Position numbers and translations under genes: made by a program
Notes under the pieces: model-generated
Told to the model about the DNA's origin: nothing
Seen by the model: only the letters and a program-made list of their open reading frames with translations
The model's database searches: none
Shown: in pieces, positions 8,347 to 19,376 of the stretch
Position numbering within the stretch: position 1 is the first letter of the stretch
How the letters are laid out: each line of letters opens with the position of its first letter
Assembly: GCA_020746835.1 (NCBI GenBank)
Contig: JAGPNK010000003.1
Span: forward strand, 1,674,001-1,738,000
From: Stachybotrys elegans
Lineage: Eukaryota > Ascomycota > Sordariomycetes > Hypocreales > Stachybotryaceae
Length of the DNA stretch: 64,000 nucleotides
Reading direction: 5' to 3'

Positions 8347-10098
8347 ATGGCCAGTTATGAGAAGCTGCCCATGCAGCCTCAGCTGCCAAATGTGGCCACT
8401 ATGCCAGTCAAGAAATCAGCGTCAAGTCGTCGCCGCCGACTGCTTCTGTGCGGCATAGCGACCACATTAGCAACTGGCTACTATGCCTCAACACGTTTCA
8501 GCCTACCTTCGCTGGGCTGCCATCATCACCACGGCGGCAGCGTGCCAGACTTCAAGGCTCAATGCCCCCAGGTGGAGCCCATCCAGCCCAAACACCAGAC
8601 CCAGGCTCTGTCCGACATGGAGTCTTATTTCAGCACTGTCAAGTTCCGCAATGAGAGTGTCGCTCGTCTGTCCGGCGCTGTGAAGATCCCCAGCGAGTCT
8701 TACGACGACCTGGGCCCCGTCGGGGAGGACAAGCGCTGGGATACCATGTACGACGTTGCCGCCTACCTCAAGGCCACTTTCCCCGCTGTTCACGAGTACC
8801 TGGAGCTGGAAAAGGTCAACACGCACGGCCTACTGTTTACCTGGAAGGGCTCCGACCCGTCTCTCAAGCCCACGGTTCTGATGGCGCACCAGGATGTCGT
8901 TCCAGTGGCCCAGGCTACCGTGTCGCAGTGGACACATCCGCCGTACAGCGGCCACTACGACGGGGCTTACGTCTGGGGCAGAGGCGCTTCCGATTGCAAG
9001 AACACGCTGGTCGGCATCCTGGAAGCTGTCGAGATGCTCATCAACGCAGGCTTTACCCCGAAGAGAACCCTCATCTTATCATTTGGATTCGACGAGGAAA
9101 GCTCTGGCCGCGAAGGAGCGGGGCATCTCTCCAATACCCTGATGGAGCGCTACGGAAAAGACGGCGTGGCCATGATTGTAGATGAGGGTTCTGGAAACGT
9201 TCCTACTTTTGGCACTTATTTCGCCGTGCCTGCCGTCGCAGAGAAGGGTTACATAGATGTGGATGTTATCGTCCGCATGCCGGGCGGCCACTCGTCGATT
9301 CCTCCTCCTCACACCGGTATTGGCGTCATGTCTGAGTTCATCACCATGATTGAGAGCAATCCGTACGAACCCCACATTGCTGATGAAAACCCCTTCATGA
9401 ACATTTTGCAGTGTGGTGCAGCTTACGGGCCCGAGTTCCCCGACGACTGGAAGAAGTTGATGCCGAGCGGGCACCACACTGGAGCCAAGAAGGACAAGCT
9501 GGCCCGCGCAGTGGCAGAGGCGAGCCGGCCCATGAAATATCTTTTTACCACTTCCGTTGCTGTTGATGTGGTGGGCGGCGGAGTCAAGGCGAATGCCTTG
9601 CCGGAGAGGACGACTGCCCTTGTGAATCATCGCATTAACATTGGCTCGAGCTCCGCCGACATCAAGAAGCACCTGACGAAGCTCGCCTCGAAGCTCGCAG
9701 ACAAGTACGACCTGGCAGTGAACGCGTTTGAAGGGGATGAAACTCAGTCTTCTATCACGCTCAGGGCCTCTAATAACACCCTGGAGCCGGCGCCGATCAC
9801 GCCGACAGAGACTGATTCCCTTAATCCGTTCGTCCTCCTCTCTGGCACGATCAAGGCCCTCTACGGAGACAAGCTGCAGATTTCGCCGGCGCTGATGACG
9901 GGCAACACTGACACGAGGTACTACTGGGGACTGAGCAAGCATATCTTCCGCTATATCCCTGGCTGGGATCCTGAGGAAGCAGGAAATTTAGACGGCGTGC
10001 ACACTGTTGATGAAAGGGTCAGTGTTACTGGCCACGTCAACGGCGTTAAGTGGTTCACCCTGTTCATCCGCAATATTGACGAGGCTGAGCTACCATGA
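8347..10098 (+). CDS. cps1: M20 family vacuolar carboxypeptidase (Gly-X carboxypeptidase, CPS1-like)
   Basis: Zinc metallopeptidase of family M20A that trims C-terminal residues from peptides in the vacuole. The intronless gene encodes 583 residues, close to yeast Cps1. After the basic RRRRL cluster a hydrophobic segment (about residues 36-50) acts as signal anchor, so the protein is type II with a lumenal catalytic part. Metal and catalytic motifs are intact: HQDVVPV (His181, Asp183), SDCKN (Asp216, bridging), DEESSG (Glu250 and Glu251, base and ligand), GGHSS in the dimerisation lid and the C-terminal GVHTVDER. The start at 8347 (MASYEKL) was chosen over 8203 because the extra N-terminus would translate the poly-C tract. 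No other peptidase gene is adjacent; the gene directly follows an AT-rich relic. Confidence 0.93.
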   Translation: MASYEKLPMQPQLPNVATMPVKKSASSRRRRLLLCGIATTLATGYYASTRFSLPSLGCHHHHGGSVPDFKAQCPQVEPIQPKHQTQALSDMESYFSTVKFRNESVARLSGAVKIPSESYDDLGPVGEDKRWDTMYDVAAYLKATFPAVHEYLELEKVNTHGLLFTWKGSDPSLKPTVLMAHQDVVPVAQATVSQWTHPPYSGHYDGAYVWGRGASDCKNTLVGILEAVEMLINAGFTPKRTLILSFGFDEESSGREGAGHLSNTLMERYGKDGVAMIVDEGSGNVPTFGTYFAVPAVAEKGYIDVDVIVRMPGGHSSIPPPHTGIGVMSEFITMIESNPYEPHIADENPFMNILQCGAAYGPEFPDDWKKLMPSGHHTGAKKDKLARAVAEASRPMKYLFTTSVAVDVVGGGVKANALPERTTALVNHRINIGSSSADIKKHLTKLASKLADKYDLAVNAFEGDETQSSITLRASNNTLEPAPITPTETDSLNPFVLLSGTIKALYGDKLQISPALMTGNTDTRYYWGLSKHIFRYIPGWDPEEAGNLDGVHTVDERVSVTGHVNGVKWFTLFIRNIDEAELP

Positions 10099-10844
10099 AC
10101 GCATGACTTTAGTTTATTCGAGGCGCCAAGCGTGCATATTTAATTGACGCGTAAGAAGAACCTTCTGTGACCGTTTAAAGGGCTATGCCGGATGTTGTCT
10201 CCTTGCTTGTTTGGCTGCATTTAGTTCTTCCTCGTCCGCTTTGGTTTAAGCTAGGTGATAGGACGGGGCTCAAGGAATGGAAAGGGGGCTAAGACGGCAC
10301 GCTCGTGTCTGGGATAATCGGTTCGTCTCTCCAAACTCAGGCTCGAACTCGCCCCTTGACATTACCGAGATTCCTGTCTTATTTTCATTAAAAGGGGACA
10401 GGCAGGGACGTCGTGTGGAATTCTACACAACCACGATTTTCTCGCCTCTCATCCTTTCCAAAGTTCTCCTACCACGAATCCCAGCAATCAAAATGGGAAA
10501 TTGCTGGCGCGGAACAGAGGGTGGAATAAATATAGGAATGTAGCCGAAGGACGTGTACAACTGCTGAGGGAACCCATGTCGGCTCGGATGAGCATGAGGC
10601 GACTTGCTGGGCTGGCTACTGTAGCTGGTCTGAGGAGTAGAGTGATGGTTGAGCAGCAGCAAGGTCGTGGGCTGCCGCAGCAATAATAATAATGATGATA
10701 ATAAAAATTTCTTAATGCCGCTCCATGCAATATGCCATGCCTTACACTGACTGATACATGATTATACATGGCAGGGAAAGAATAATGCCTCCGTGAAACC
10801 TCAAATCAGAGAAACGCCCGGCCATTGCCTACTTCTTTTTTTTG
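10099..10844. other. Convergent 3' intergenic region
   Basis: This lies between the tails of the plus-strand carboxypeptidase and the minus-strand rhodopsin-domain gene. Only terminator-type sequence is expected; an (AAT)n-like patch occurs at about 10680..10710. No gene is supported. Confidence 0.4.
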
Positions 10845-12149
10845 TTAAATATTCTTGTAAGAAACGCTGAAATCCCTCGTCGTGTGGATGCCATCCTGGG
10901 ACTGCGCCTGGCTCTCGGCATCGTAGTCGACCGGAGGGTTGTGGGAAACCGTGGCCGTCATCCCGCCGCGTGCCTCAGGGTTGATGAGGTCCGACTGGCT
11001 CTGGCTGACGTTCTCCTCGAGCTCCATCTCGGTCAGGATGCCGAAGGGCTTATTGTTGGAGCGACCGCCGCCGCCAAAAGTCTGTAGACTGCCTTTGCCG
11101 CTGGGCTCATCGCCGAGTCGCATCATGTTGCTGCTGCCCTTGGTGGACGAGGCGGAGATGCCGAGCCAGGAAGGGGCGAAGCGGGCAATGAGAGGCTTGA
11201 AGTGAACCAAGCTGGCGCAGACAATCCCGAAGTTGGCCTCGATACTGGACCAAATGGCAGCTCCATAGTTGTCCCCTACATAGCCAGTTAGCTGCCATAC
11301 TCGGCAAAGGGGGGCTATTGTGCATCTGTGACTTACAAGTGACGTCGGCGGACACGGAGGCAAGCTGCAGCGAGTCGAGGCGGACCATGCCCGTGACAAC
11401 AACGAATCCTCCTACGACGAAGACGCAAATGAGGGCAATACGCTGCTTCAAAGGGACCTGGACCCTCCAAAGCATGGGCACCGGGAGAAGGTAGATGACG
11501 ATATCCTGGAAGATGTTGAGGGCGGCGTTGGACATGAAGAGGGCAACGACGTTGAAGCATGTTCCTGGAAGCTGGGTGCGCCAGGCTTTCTCGATGGGGT
11601 CGCACTGGAAGAGACCGGCCACCGTGCAAGTAAAGCCGGTGAGGGCGACAAAGGCCATGAAGGACCAGATGAAGAGGCGGTAGTTTTGTTGAGGGAACAA
11701 CTTGAGGTAGAGGAACAGGATCGACACCTTGGTGAGAGACACGGTGATGTAGTACAGGGCCTCGCCGAAGTAGAAGAGCTGGAGCGACGCTTCGAAGTTG
11801 GTGTCTGGCGGTAGTCGCAGGAGATGCTGGCCGAGGCCGAATCTGGTCTCTGCGAGAGATGGTCAGCATATCGTGGCCCCGGATACATCAAGGTAGGCGG
11901 GCAGATTGTCGCAAGGCGGGACGTACGTGTAGTTACGTCGACTGTATAGGCGATGAGGAACACCCATGAGGCGATGATGGTCCAGTCGTCAGCGCCGAGG
12001 TTCATGCCTTGGACCGACAGTCTCGTCCAGATGCGCAGAGCCAGCACAATGGTCGAGAAGGCCTGCATCACCGTCAAGATGATGATGATGTCGGCGACGC
12101 GGGACTCATCAGGAGGGAGCTCCATGGCAGGCTGGCCGTTGGCCGACAT
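10845..12149 (-). CDS. Fungal rhodopsin-domain seven-helix membrane protein (SAT4/Pth11-like)
   Basis: Plasma-membrane protein of the fungal-specific rhodopsin-domain family, many members of which are orphan receptor-like. Exons 11927..12149, 11337..11849 and 10845..11275 give 388 residues. The N-terminus starts outside (MSANGQ, no signal peptide), then come seven hydrophobic segments; family motifs include NLGADDWTII after helix 2, TRFGLGQH, YFGEALYYITVSLTKVSILFLYLKLF, NVVALFMSNAALNIFQDIVIYLLPVPMLW and [25 protein letters not shown]. The tail after about residue 300 is hydrophilic, Gly/Ser-rich and ends SVSYKNI. There is no CFEM domain, so it is not a complete Pth11. Ligand and role are unknown. 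Confidence 0.87.
11276..11336 (-). other. Intron 2 of the rhodopsin-domain gene
   Basis: On the minus strand GTAAGT to ATGTAG, 61 nt, with GCTAACTGG as branch. Splicing makes [13 protein letters not shown], the conserved junction sequence of the family. Confidence 0.85.
11850..11926 (-). other. Intron 1 of the rhodopsin-domain gene
   Basis: On the minus strand GTACGT to TCGCAG, 77 nt, with TGCTGACC as branch. Splicing joins YTVDVTT to QTRFGLGQH. Confidence 0.82.
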
Positions 12150-13700
12150 GCTGAATCGGGGTTTGACGCTTGAGAGTAGTCGAAGGAAGAGAAGGGGGGG
12201 GACTCTGGGTTGGGGGAGTGAAGCGAAGGGGGTGTGGTGGTGGTGGGTGAGGTAAAGAAGGTAATCAGGACCGCCACACAAGGAAATAGAGCGTGTAAGG
12301 AGCGGCACGGCAACGGCTATATAGTGTAGAATGATGCGATGGAGGAGAATCAGGAAAGGCGGCCGGGATCTGGCTTGTAAAGTAGTTGGTGTTGGTCCGT
12401 GGGTGAAGGAGTGACAGATCTGGAACTGCGAATGATGATATTCCCTGCCGGGAGATGCCGTGCGATAAGATCGCCACCTCAGATGTCATGTATCAAGGAG
12501 GAGGAGGAGTAGGAGAATGAGGAAGATGGCGATGAGGAGGACAAGGAGGAGGATGGAGAAGGCATCGGGGCTAGTACAGGCTAAGGTACCTCGATATGCA
12601 CAGCAGCCACATTATTTGCAGTGTACATACATACAAGTACGTGTATATGTACATCACACCACACCACACGCATGCCTGCTACTGCCGTTGAATCGTGAGT
12701 GGATAGGTCTACGAGGCGTACTCGTGTCATTGCGACTTGCCGATGGAGTATGGGGGAGAAGATCAGCAATGGCACAGCATGCAGGGAGGGTCCCTGCTTA
12801 TGCCCAGACGGACCCCGGCCTCGCTCAGTTGAAGAGGGTCACTCTATTTAACCAGTTTGGGCCTTGATGAAGATTGACATGAGTCGTCGAGGGAGGGCAG
12901 TACCAAGGTCTTTTGAATTCTGTGCAGGGCGCGCAAAGCGCCGGATGAGGCCTTATTTTCATGGGAATGAGACTGCATGCAGATATATGCATTAGACATA
13001 ACCTGTTGATGTCCCGCGTCACTTGTTGACGGCAGGTACCGTGTCTCGGTATGAGGGAGTTTCCCGGGGCCGGGCGGAAACCCGCTTGGCACGAGAGCCA
13101 AGCCAGAGGCTGCAATTTGTGACCGGAAGCTGAGAGAGAGACAACCAGACTCTGGACGGTATTGCTAAAATTTCTCCATGCAGGGGACCAGGCAGCGCTC
13201 GCAGGTGAGACTTTGGACCCCCATCCACATACGGCAGCTCCCGGGGCAGGCGTTGAGAATTCTGGGGGGGCCGCTGACAGAGGGAGACAGGGGATGATGG
13301 GTGACAGTGGAAACGATTTGGAGGGGCTAAGGCCGGAGAGAGTCAAGACGGCTTCTGATCTAGGGGCCAGCTCTGGGCAGAGAAAGGAATCTTGGGACCC
13401 AAAAGCCGGTGGCGTCAATACACTGAGATAACAGAGGGAGGGAGGGACAGAAGGATGAAGAGCTAGGCCAACCAAGGGAATCTGCTCGTGACTGGTCACC
13501 AAAGATGATGCATCGCCTGCACATCTGACCTGTTTCGAGTCATGGACAAAGCAAATAGTGAAGAGAGAGAGAGAGGGCAACGGCATACATACATGCGAGA
13601 GTAAAGGAAATTAAATTAAAATCAAAAAGGGAGAAGTTGCAGTGGATACGGGTGTTACCGATGCAATACACAACCAACACACACATGCTCCGTACTATGT

Positions 13701-13735
13701 AGAGAGAGAGAGAGAGTGTGAGAGTGAGAGAGAGA
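13701..13735. repeat. GA/GT microsatellite
   Basis: Alternating AG dinucleotides interrupted by two GTGAG units; a shorter GA run sits at about 13561..13575. Confidence 0.8.
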
Positions 13736-14009
13736 CGATGGAGTCCCGAGACAGCCGTACGTACATACCCCCAAACAGATGTAAGCCCCCCCCCCCCGGC
13801 ACTTGGACGAGGGGCGCCAAGGATCAACGAAGCCGCGGCCAATGGCGGGCCTCTTCCGCCCCATGCCTGCAAGTTGTCTACTAGCTGTACGTATATCCCT
13901 GTTGACGTTGCAGTGGACCCACTATTCGGGCCTTGCTCCGGCCCGGGGTTCTCTGTGCGTCCCGTCCGCCATCTCTCCACTCTACTATTCCCTTTTCATT
14001 ACTCCGGGC

Positions 14010-14067
14010 TGTCTTTTTTTCTCCTGCTGCCCCCTCTCTTTTTACCCTCTTTCTCTCTCTTACTCTC
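14010..14067 (+). promoter_or_regulatory. Pyrimidine-rich promoter tract
   Basis: Almost uninterrupted C/T sequence on the plus strand lies about 650 bases upstream of the nitroalkane oxidase start. CT-rich blocks of this kind commonly mark core promoters or transcription starts in filamentous fungi. The role here is inference. Confidence 0.4.
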
Positions 14068-14712
14068 GGCACACTCATTAAACCCGTTCGACGATCAACA
14101 CACACATTGTCGCCCGAGTCGTGAGCGCCGATAAGCGGGCCGCCGGACGGTCATGAGTGAGAGATAGGAAGCGTTCCGATATCTACTACTTACCTATCAA
14201 TGTAACCCCTCGTCCTGTCCTGTCGTGGGATGGATGATTCCATCGCTCGCCGCCACCACCCATGGCCTACGCTGGGGAGGGGACTGGCCATGCCCTGGCT
14301 CACCCAAGTCGCCGCTATACAACGACCGGGTTCAAACAGATGGACGGCCAGTATTCCTTCCTCTACGGCCATATCCTGCCTGGCTCGCACTACAATTACA
14401 CGCCGTATGCCTCATTAGGAGGCCATCACCGTCTCGTCCTCCCTCTCCCTCTCACCTGAGCTGAAACCTGCTCATCTCCACACCCTCAGCTCCCTCCATA
14501 TCTCTTGGCCTTTGCCGGCTTCTTATGCAGTTGGTTCCCTTTTTATTTTCAACAAAGTTTATATCGTAACACTCAGCCAACACATCTCTCCATACCACCC
14601 TTGACCCCAGCCATATCACCTCTACCCCGCTCGCCTTGAGGCCTCATCACAACACCTGCCGTTACATTGACCTGCCGTTACATTGCATCGTCAGCTCTCC
14701 TCCCGAGTCATC

Positions 14713-16084
14713 ATGCCTATCGACTTCCACCTGAGCGAGTCAGAGGCTGGGGTCCGTGCCGCTGCCGCCGGATTTGCCCACGGCGTCCTTAAACCCGCCC
14801 GCGACGAGTACCTCAAGATTGCCTCGTGTCATGAGCGCTTCCAGTCCACCAAGTCTGCCTACGGCATCGCCTCGGCCGGCGGCATGCTCAAGGGCCAGAT
14901 TGCACCCAGCCTTGGCGGCACCGGCGGCGCCCTCACCGAGGCCGCCATCATGGTCGAGGAGTGCTACTCGGTCGAGCCCTCGGCCGCCCTCACCATCTTC
15001 GCCACCGGTCTCGGCCTGACGCCCTTCAACCTCCTCCAGAAGCCCGAGACCAAGGAGTTCCTCGAGCCCTTCACCGCCTGCCAGGGCGCCCCTCTGGCCT
15101 CGCTCGTCTTCAGCGAGCCCGGCGGCGTCGCCAACTGGCTCGAGAAGGGCGCCAAGGGCCTCAACACCACCGCCCGCCGAGAAGGCGACGAGTGGGTGCT
15201 CAACGGCGAGAAGATCTGGGCCACCAACAGCGCCGGCTGGGACTTCAAGGGCTGCGACCTGGCCTGCGTCGTCTGCCGCGACGTCACCACCGAGCCCGCC
15301 CCGGACGCCGACCCCAAGGACAGCATCATGATCCTGCTCGTCACCCGCGCCGACCTCGACCGCAACGGCCCGGACGCCTTCCAGGTCCTCCGCCAGGTCG
15401 ACACCATGGGCCACACCTCCGTCTCCGGCCCTCACATCAAGTACACCAACGTCCGCGTCCCCGCCAAGAACGTCCTCTGCCAGCCCGGCGAGGGCGCCCC
15501 CATTGTCCTGGGCTCCTTTGACTGCAGCGCCGTCCTCGTCGGCGCCATGGGCGTCGGCCTGATGCGCGCTGCCTTCGACGCGGCCCTCGCCTTCGCCAAG
15601 AACGACGACCGCCGCGGCGCCGTGCCTCTGCTCGAGCGCCAGGCCGTCGCCGACATCCTCACCGGCATCAAGATGGAGACCGAGGCCTGCCGTGCCCTCA
15701 CCTGGAAGGCCGCCCACGCCATGGAGAAGGGCCCTGGAGACTACAACGCCCGCCGCGAGCTGGCTCTCGCCGCCAAGATCTACTGCAGTGACGCTGCCGT
15801 CAAGAACGTCACCAACGCCATAAACGCTGTCGGCATGTGAGTTGCTTACCCCCCCACGCCCCCCTCCCCCCTTCCCCCTCCCCCACGGCTCATCCGGTCC
15901 ACTGACACACAATAACAGCACTGCCTATGACAAGTCACAGCCCTTTGCCGAGCTGCTGCAGAACGCCATGGTTCTGCCCATCTTTGACGGTGGCAACGTC
16001 GGCATCAGGCGACGACACATGCAGCAGCTGCTCTTGAACCCCAGCTACGACGCTTGGGCATCTACCTACGGACCCTCCCAGTAA
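14713..16084 (+). CDS. Nitroalkane oxidase (acyl-CoA dehydrogenase superfamily)
   Basis: FAD enzyme that oxidises neutral nitroalkanes to the aldehyde or ketone with release of nitrite and hydrogen peroxide. Exons 14713..15836 and 15919..16084 give 429 residues. The fold is that of acyl-CoA dehydrogenases (LASLVFSEPGG, LNGEKIWATNSAGWDFKG, LVGAMGVGLMRAAF), but the C-terminal PIFDGGNVGIRRR carries Asp398 where those enzymes have Glu-containing motifs. Ser272, Asp398 and Arg405 have exactly the spacing of the catalytic Ser276, Asp402 and Arg409 of Fusarium oxysporum nitroalkane oxidase. The start at 14713 (MPIDFHL) is preferred over 14683 by context and family length. GC-rich, strongly biased codons suggest good expression. 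The C-terminus YGPSQ is not a peroxisomal signal. A general acyl-CoA dehydrogenase role is the alternative. Confidence 0.85.
15837..15918 (+). other. Intron of the nitroalkane oxidase gene
   Basis: GTGAGT to ATAACAG, 82 nt, very C-rich in the middle. Splicing turns an apparent stop after NAVGM into NAVGITAYDK and adds the exon with the catalytic Asp and Arg. Confidence 0.88.
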
Positions 16085-17012
16085 AAGTAATTTGGGGGCC
16101 GTCCCAGTCGAGGAGTTGCTCGACGGCCAATGAGCCAATTAGGTAGATGGACGTGTTTATGCAACTAGAGCGCTCTCCATCTCTCTCTCCCGCTTGCCGT
16201 GCCCACCAATCATATGCCAGCATGCATGTGCCTCTGCAGTGATGGCTGCGTCTGCAGTGACGGCTTAGTGATACTGTAGACCAAGCTGCATCTGTGGCGG
16301 TAACCATCCGTGTCTCGACCCCTTTCGTCTTATCCTCCCTGCCCTCGGCTTTTGCAGTAAACCGAACTGGAAAGGTGTTTCGTACCCTGCCGCGATTACA
16401 AAGCTCTCCGTACCATAATGACTTGTTCGACTGGCGACCCATCCCACAACCATGTTTCGGTACCAGCCAGTGGCCTGTCTGTTGCACTGCAACTTGTTCC
16501 TCTTGTAGAAGTCAAGCCGACCTCACCGACGTTCCAGTGAAATAAGCTGATTTCAGTCACATGCAAGCCGCGGCATGCATGTTTTGAGCGCATGGCCTGG
16601 TCGCCTTCATGCACCCCTGGAGACCAGTTCTCTCGTTTTAACCGGTGACACTCACCCCCCCAACAAACAAGGATGTCAAGGGCATGGCCCTAAGTATGTA
16701 TTCGGATGAGATGAGATGTGTATCTAATGCTAGCGAGCAATGGCGAAATTAAGCTGTGAAGCAACGGCAATGTATGCCTTCTATATAAGATTGAAATGGA
16801 AATAAAACTCCGAATCCATGGCATGAACCGCGTCCGCCATATTCAGACCTTCCCATTTTTATATGCCCGACAAAATAAGAAATAAATGTAACCTTGCGGT
16901 TGTCCTTTTGTCTTTCCCCACACTTTTGCTTTGCCTCTCCACGTTTTCCTTCCCTGCCTTTTGTTCTTCCTCTTTTTCCGGATTGCCCATGGGGCACAGG
17001 TCTTGGCTCTCT
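16085..17012. other. Convergent intergenic region
   Basis: Lies between two gene tails facing each other. Nothing but short unrelated open frames is seen. Confidence 0.4.
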
Positions 17013-18557
17013 TTATATCGTCTGCTGCAGGCGTCCCACCATGAAGTTGTCCAGGTACTGCAGACTTTCCGACATGGTAGGTCCCAAGAGAGACTTTCCG
17101 GCCATCATCGGTAGGCGCTCGGGGGCAGGCGTGGACAAATATTGCTTTGATCGTACTCGGTGTGCGCTTCGAAAGGCCTGCGATAGTCAGCATTGCGTCT
17201 TGTATAGCACCTTAGCCCTGAGAACTTACCCGCAACCGCTTGACAATCTCGCCAAACTCTCTCTGTATCCTGGCCTCCGCCTCATCCTTGGGCTCTTCGC
17301 TGATCTTTCGCCTGAATGAGTGCTTCTTGAGGGCTACCACCAGTCTCCTTTGCGCGGCAGGGATTGTCTTTTCCTGCTCAAGAGGCGACAGGTAGGATTC
17401 GAGATCGATGAAGGCATCCAGCGCAATGAAGAGGAGGACCTGGTTTCCCGTAAGGCCGTCGTAGATGACCATCTTGTCGGCTTCCTTGTCGAAGTAGCCC
17501 GCGCTCCATGCAAAGAAGCCCTGGACCCGTGATAGCCACAGCTTCATGGGGATCTTGGAGTCGTGTAGTTCGTTGTAATACGTGCCGAGAATGGGTCGAA
17601 GTGACGCGGTGATGTTGGCCATGTGCTGAGCGCAGGCCTCCTTATCCTCGCGGGCAAAAGTGATGATGGCCATAAGCATGTCCTGGTACAGAGGAAGCGC
17701 CTGACAAGAATTAGCATAAATAAACGTTACCAAGAGCCATGCACACATACCCGGCTTTCCGCGTGATGGAAGATGCGGGCAAAGGACTCCTCAGCAGCAA
17801 CCATCTCGGGTGTCATTCCCATGTTGGCCTTGAACATGTGCTGGCCGTGAGCGTCGAAGTTGAGCAGCATGTTACTCATGATGTTGCCACTCTGGGACTC
17901 GCAGCCAAAGTGCTTCTGCAGATGCGTCCAAGGCTCGTCAAGCTCGATGGGCACATCGACGATTTGCTCCATCTGTGCCACCTTGACAACAGGCACTGTC
18001 GCCCACCTATAGGCGTGGCGGCTGGATGCAATGCAGCAGTAGAATGCGTTGTACGTATCTCGCGGGAAGACGTCCCACCGACCAGCATTGGCGGCCTCCA
18101 GGAGCTTGGTGACCTGGATCAGGTTTACCCTTTCCTGGAGGAGCTTGCGGTACTGTGCACGAAAGCTGTCAACACGGGCCCTGTTTGTTTCATCGTCGAG
18201 GCTCGCTTCCGGCTGGGGGATGAGAGGTGCCAGCTCCAGGTAGATATCGCGGTACGGTCGAAGAGGTGCCGGCCAGGTGGAATACTCATGGTTTGCTCGA
18301 GGGGGCCATGATCCGGCGCCGTCCGTATGGAACATCTCGGCGAGTTTGGCGGCGACTTCGTGGCAGTTGGTGAGGGCCCTGATCTGCTGTATCTTGCGGT
18401 CTGCTACCTGTGCCGGTGTAGTATCCTTGTTCCATGTGACGAGGGCCTTGGCTGGCTTTGATGCCCACGATACGGCAAGAATACAGCCAACGCAAGCACC
18501 GACAAGTATCAGGATAGTGACGGGGTGTAAGTCCCCCAAGGTTTGGGAGAGACTCAT
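17013..18557 (-). CDS. Membrane-anchored PrnB-like protein (DUF1864, tryptophan/indoleamine dioxygenase superfamily)
   Basis: Probable heme protein related to PrnB, the enzyme that rearranges a chlorinated tryptophan in pyrrolnitrin synthesis, and more distantly to tryptophan and indoleamine 2,3-dioxygenases. Exons 17751..18557, 17230..17700 and 17013..17177 give 480 residues. Residues about 12-31 (VTILILVGACVGCILAVSW) form a membrane anchor not expected in bacterial PrnB. Family-like stretches are SGNIMSNMLLNFDAHGQ, ANMGMTPEMVAAEESFARIFHHAESRALPLYQ (across intron 1), RVQGFFAWSAG and YDGLTGNQVLLFIALDAF. His residues in the third of these are candidates for the heme ligand. An alternative start at 18692 would add a second hydrophobic stretch. 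Substrate unknown; no halogenase or other biosynthetic gene is adjacent. The family call rests on recalled motifs. Confidence 0.65.
17178..17229 (-). other. Intron 2 of the PrnB-like gene
   Basis: On the minus strand GTAAGT to TCGCAG, 52 nt, with TGCTGACTA as branch. Without splicing the frame stops at once; splicing adds a 54-residue tail ending in GRLQQTI. Confidence 0.8.
17701..17750 (-). other. Intron 1 of the PrnB-like gene
   Basis: On the minus strand GTATGT to TGTCAG, 50 nt, with TGCTAATTC as branch. Joins HHAESR to ALPLYQDM. Confidence 0.85.
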
Positions 18558-19356
18558 GGCGTAGTAAAGCAACTCTGATGACTGGTGGCGGTGAGAGGAT
18601 GTGATGGAAGGAGATGGTAAAGAGATGAGAGTAGACGATGTAATGTAACAAGACAATATGATGACAAGAAGCACGATGGATGAGACAGACAAGATGCCTT
18701 ATATGTCCACAAGTGCTTCCACAATTTCTGGTCTCGGAAGATAGCGGAGCAAGCCTAGGGTGGTGTCAAAGCTGTCGAAGTTCCCAAGACCCTGGATCTG
18801 GAATTTTTAATGAAGCTACTAGCTGGGGCCTCTAGATGCTGTCGGGACATGAACCTTGATCCAAGCAACGCGGCAAACGCATGCGCCAAGAGCAAGGCGA
18901 GACCGATTCGTGAGTCAGTTGAGGTGTGTTGGCTGCCAACGGCGCGCTTGTTGGCTCTTGTGTTGGGCCGGTGGCTATCCAGTGGGCGGCTGTCGCAACC
19001 TCGTATATACAAAACGACACGGTAACAACGACCAGGGGCGTCGTGGGCAAGAGACGAGAGGGAGACGACCACGTCACGGTGCCCGCCCGTCCAGGGTGTG
19101 AGGACAGGAAGGGGAAGAGACATCATTCTCTCCCCTTGGTACACACATAACCACCTCCCAGGGAGGATTCTGGGAGCGAAGGTACGGGCCGGGCTTGGTC
19201 TCTCACGGAAGCAAGCCATGGTCGTAGGTCCGCACGGAAAACTGCAGTCTGGAAGGAAGTGGAGGCCCTAGGCATGGCAATCCTGTTCCTCTCTGTCTCT
19301 CTGCTACATGGAACGGCTTGTTGGGGCACACAGCCGTGGCCGCAGGCGACAGGGAC

Positions 19357-19376
19357 GGGGGGGGGGGGGGGGGGGG
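19357..19376. repeat. Poly-G tract of 20 bases
   Basis: Uninterrupted run of 20 G in non-coding sequence. Its exact length is unreliable in most read types. Confidence 0.8.

Larger units (their letters stand above)
12150..14712. other. Long promoter region between divergent genes
   Basis: About 2.5 kb separates the rhodopsin-domain gene and the nitroalkane oxidase gene, which are transcribed away from each other. It contains GA/GT microsatellites, a run of ten C at about 13788..13797 and a pyrimidine-rich tract before the downstream gene. Open frames here are low-complexity and have no family likeness. No gene is supported. Confidence 0.5.

Noticed and set aside
9079..9942. 287-codon minus-strand frame opposite the M20 peptidase
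   Set aside because: Overlaps a complete, motif-rich gene; its translation is Arg/His-rich and unrelated to any family.
12825..13586. 253-codon minus-strand frame between the rhodopsin and nitroalkane oxidase genes
   Set aside because: Composition and position suggest promoter DNA; no homology-like motif was seen.
14740..15921. 393-codon open frame on the minus strand opposite the nitroalkane oxidase gene
   Set aside because: It is Gly/Ala/Val/Asp-rich, the typical mirror of GC-biased codons in the sense gene, and has no motif of its own.
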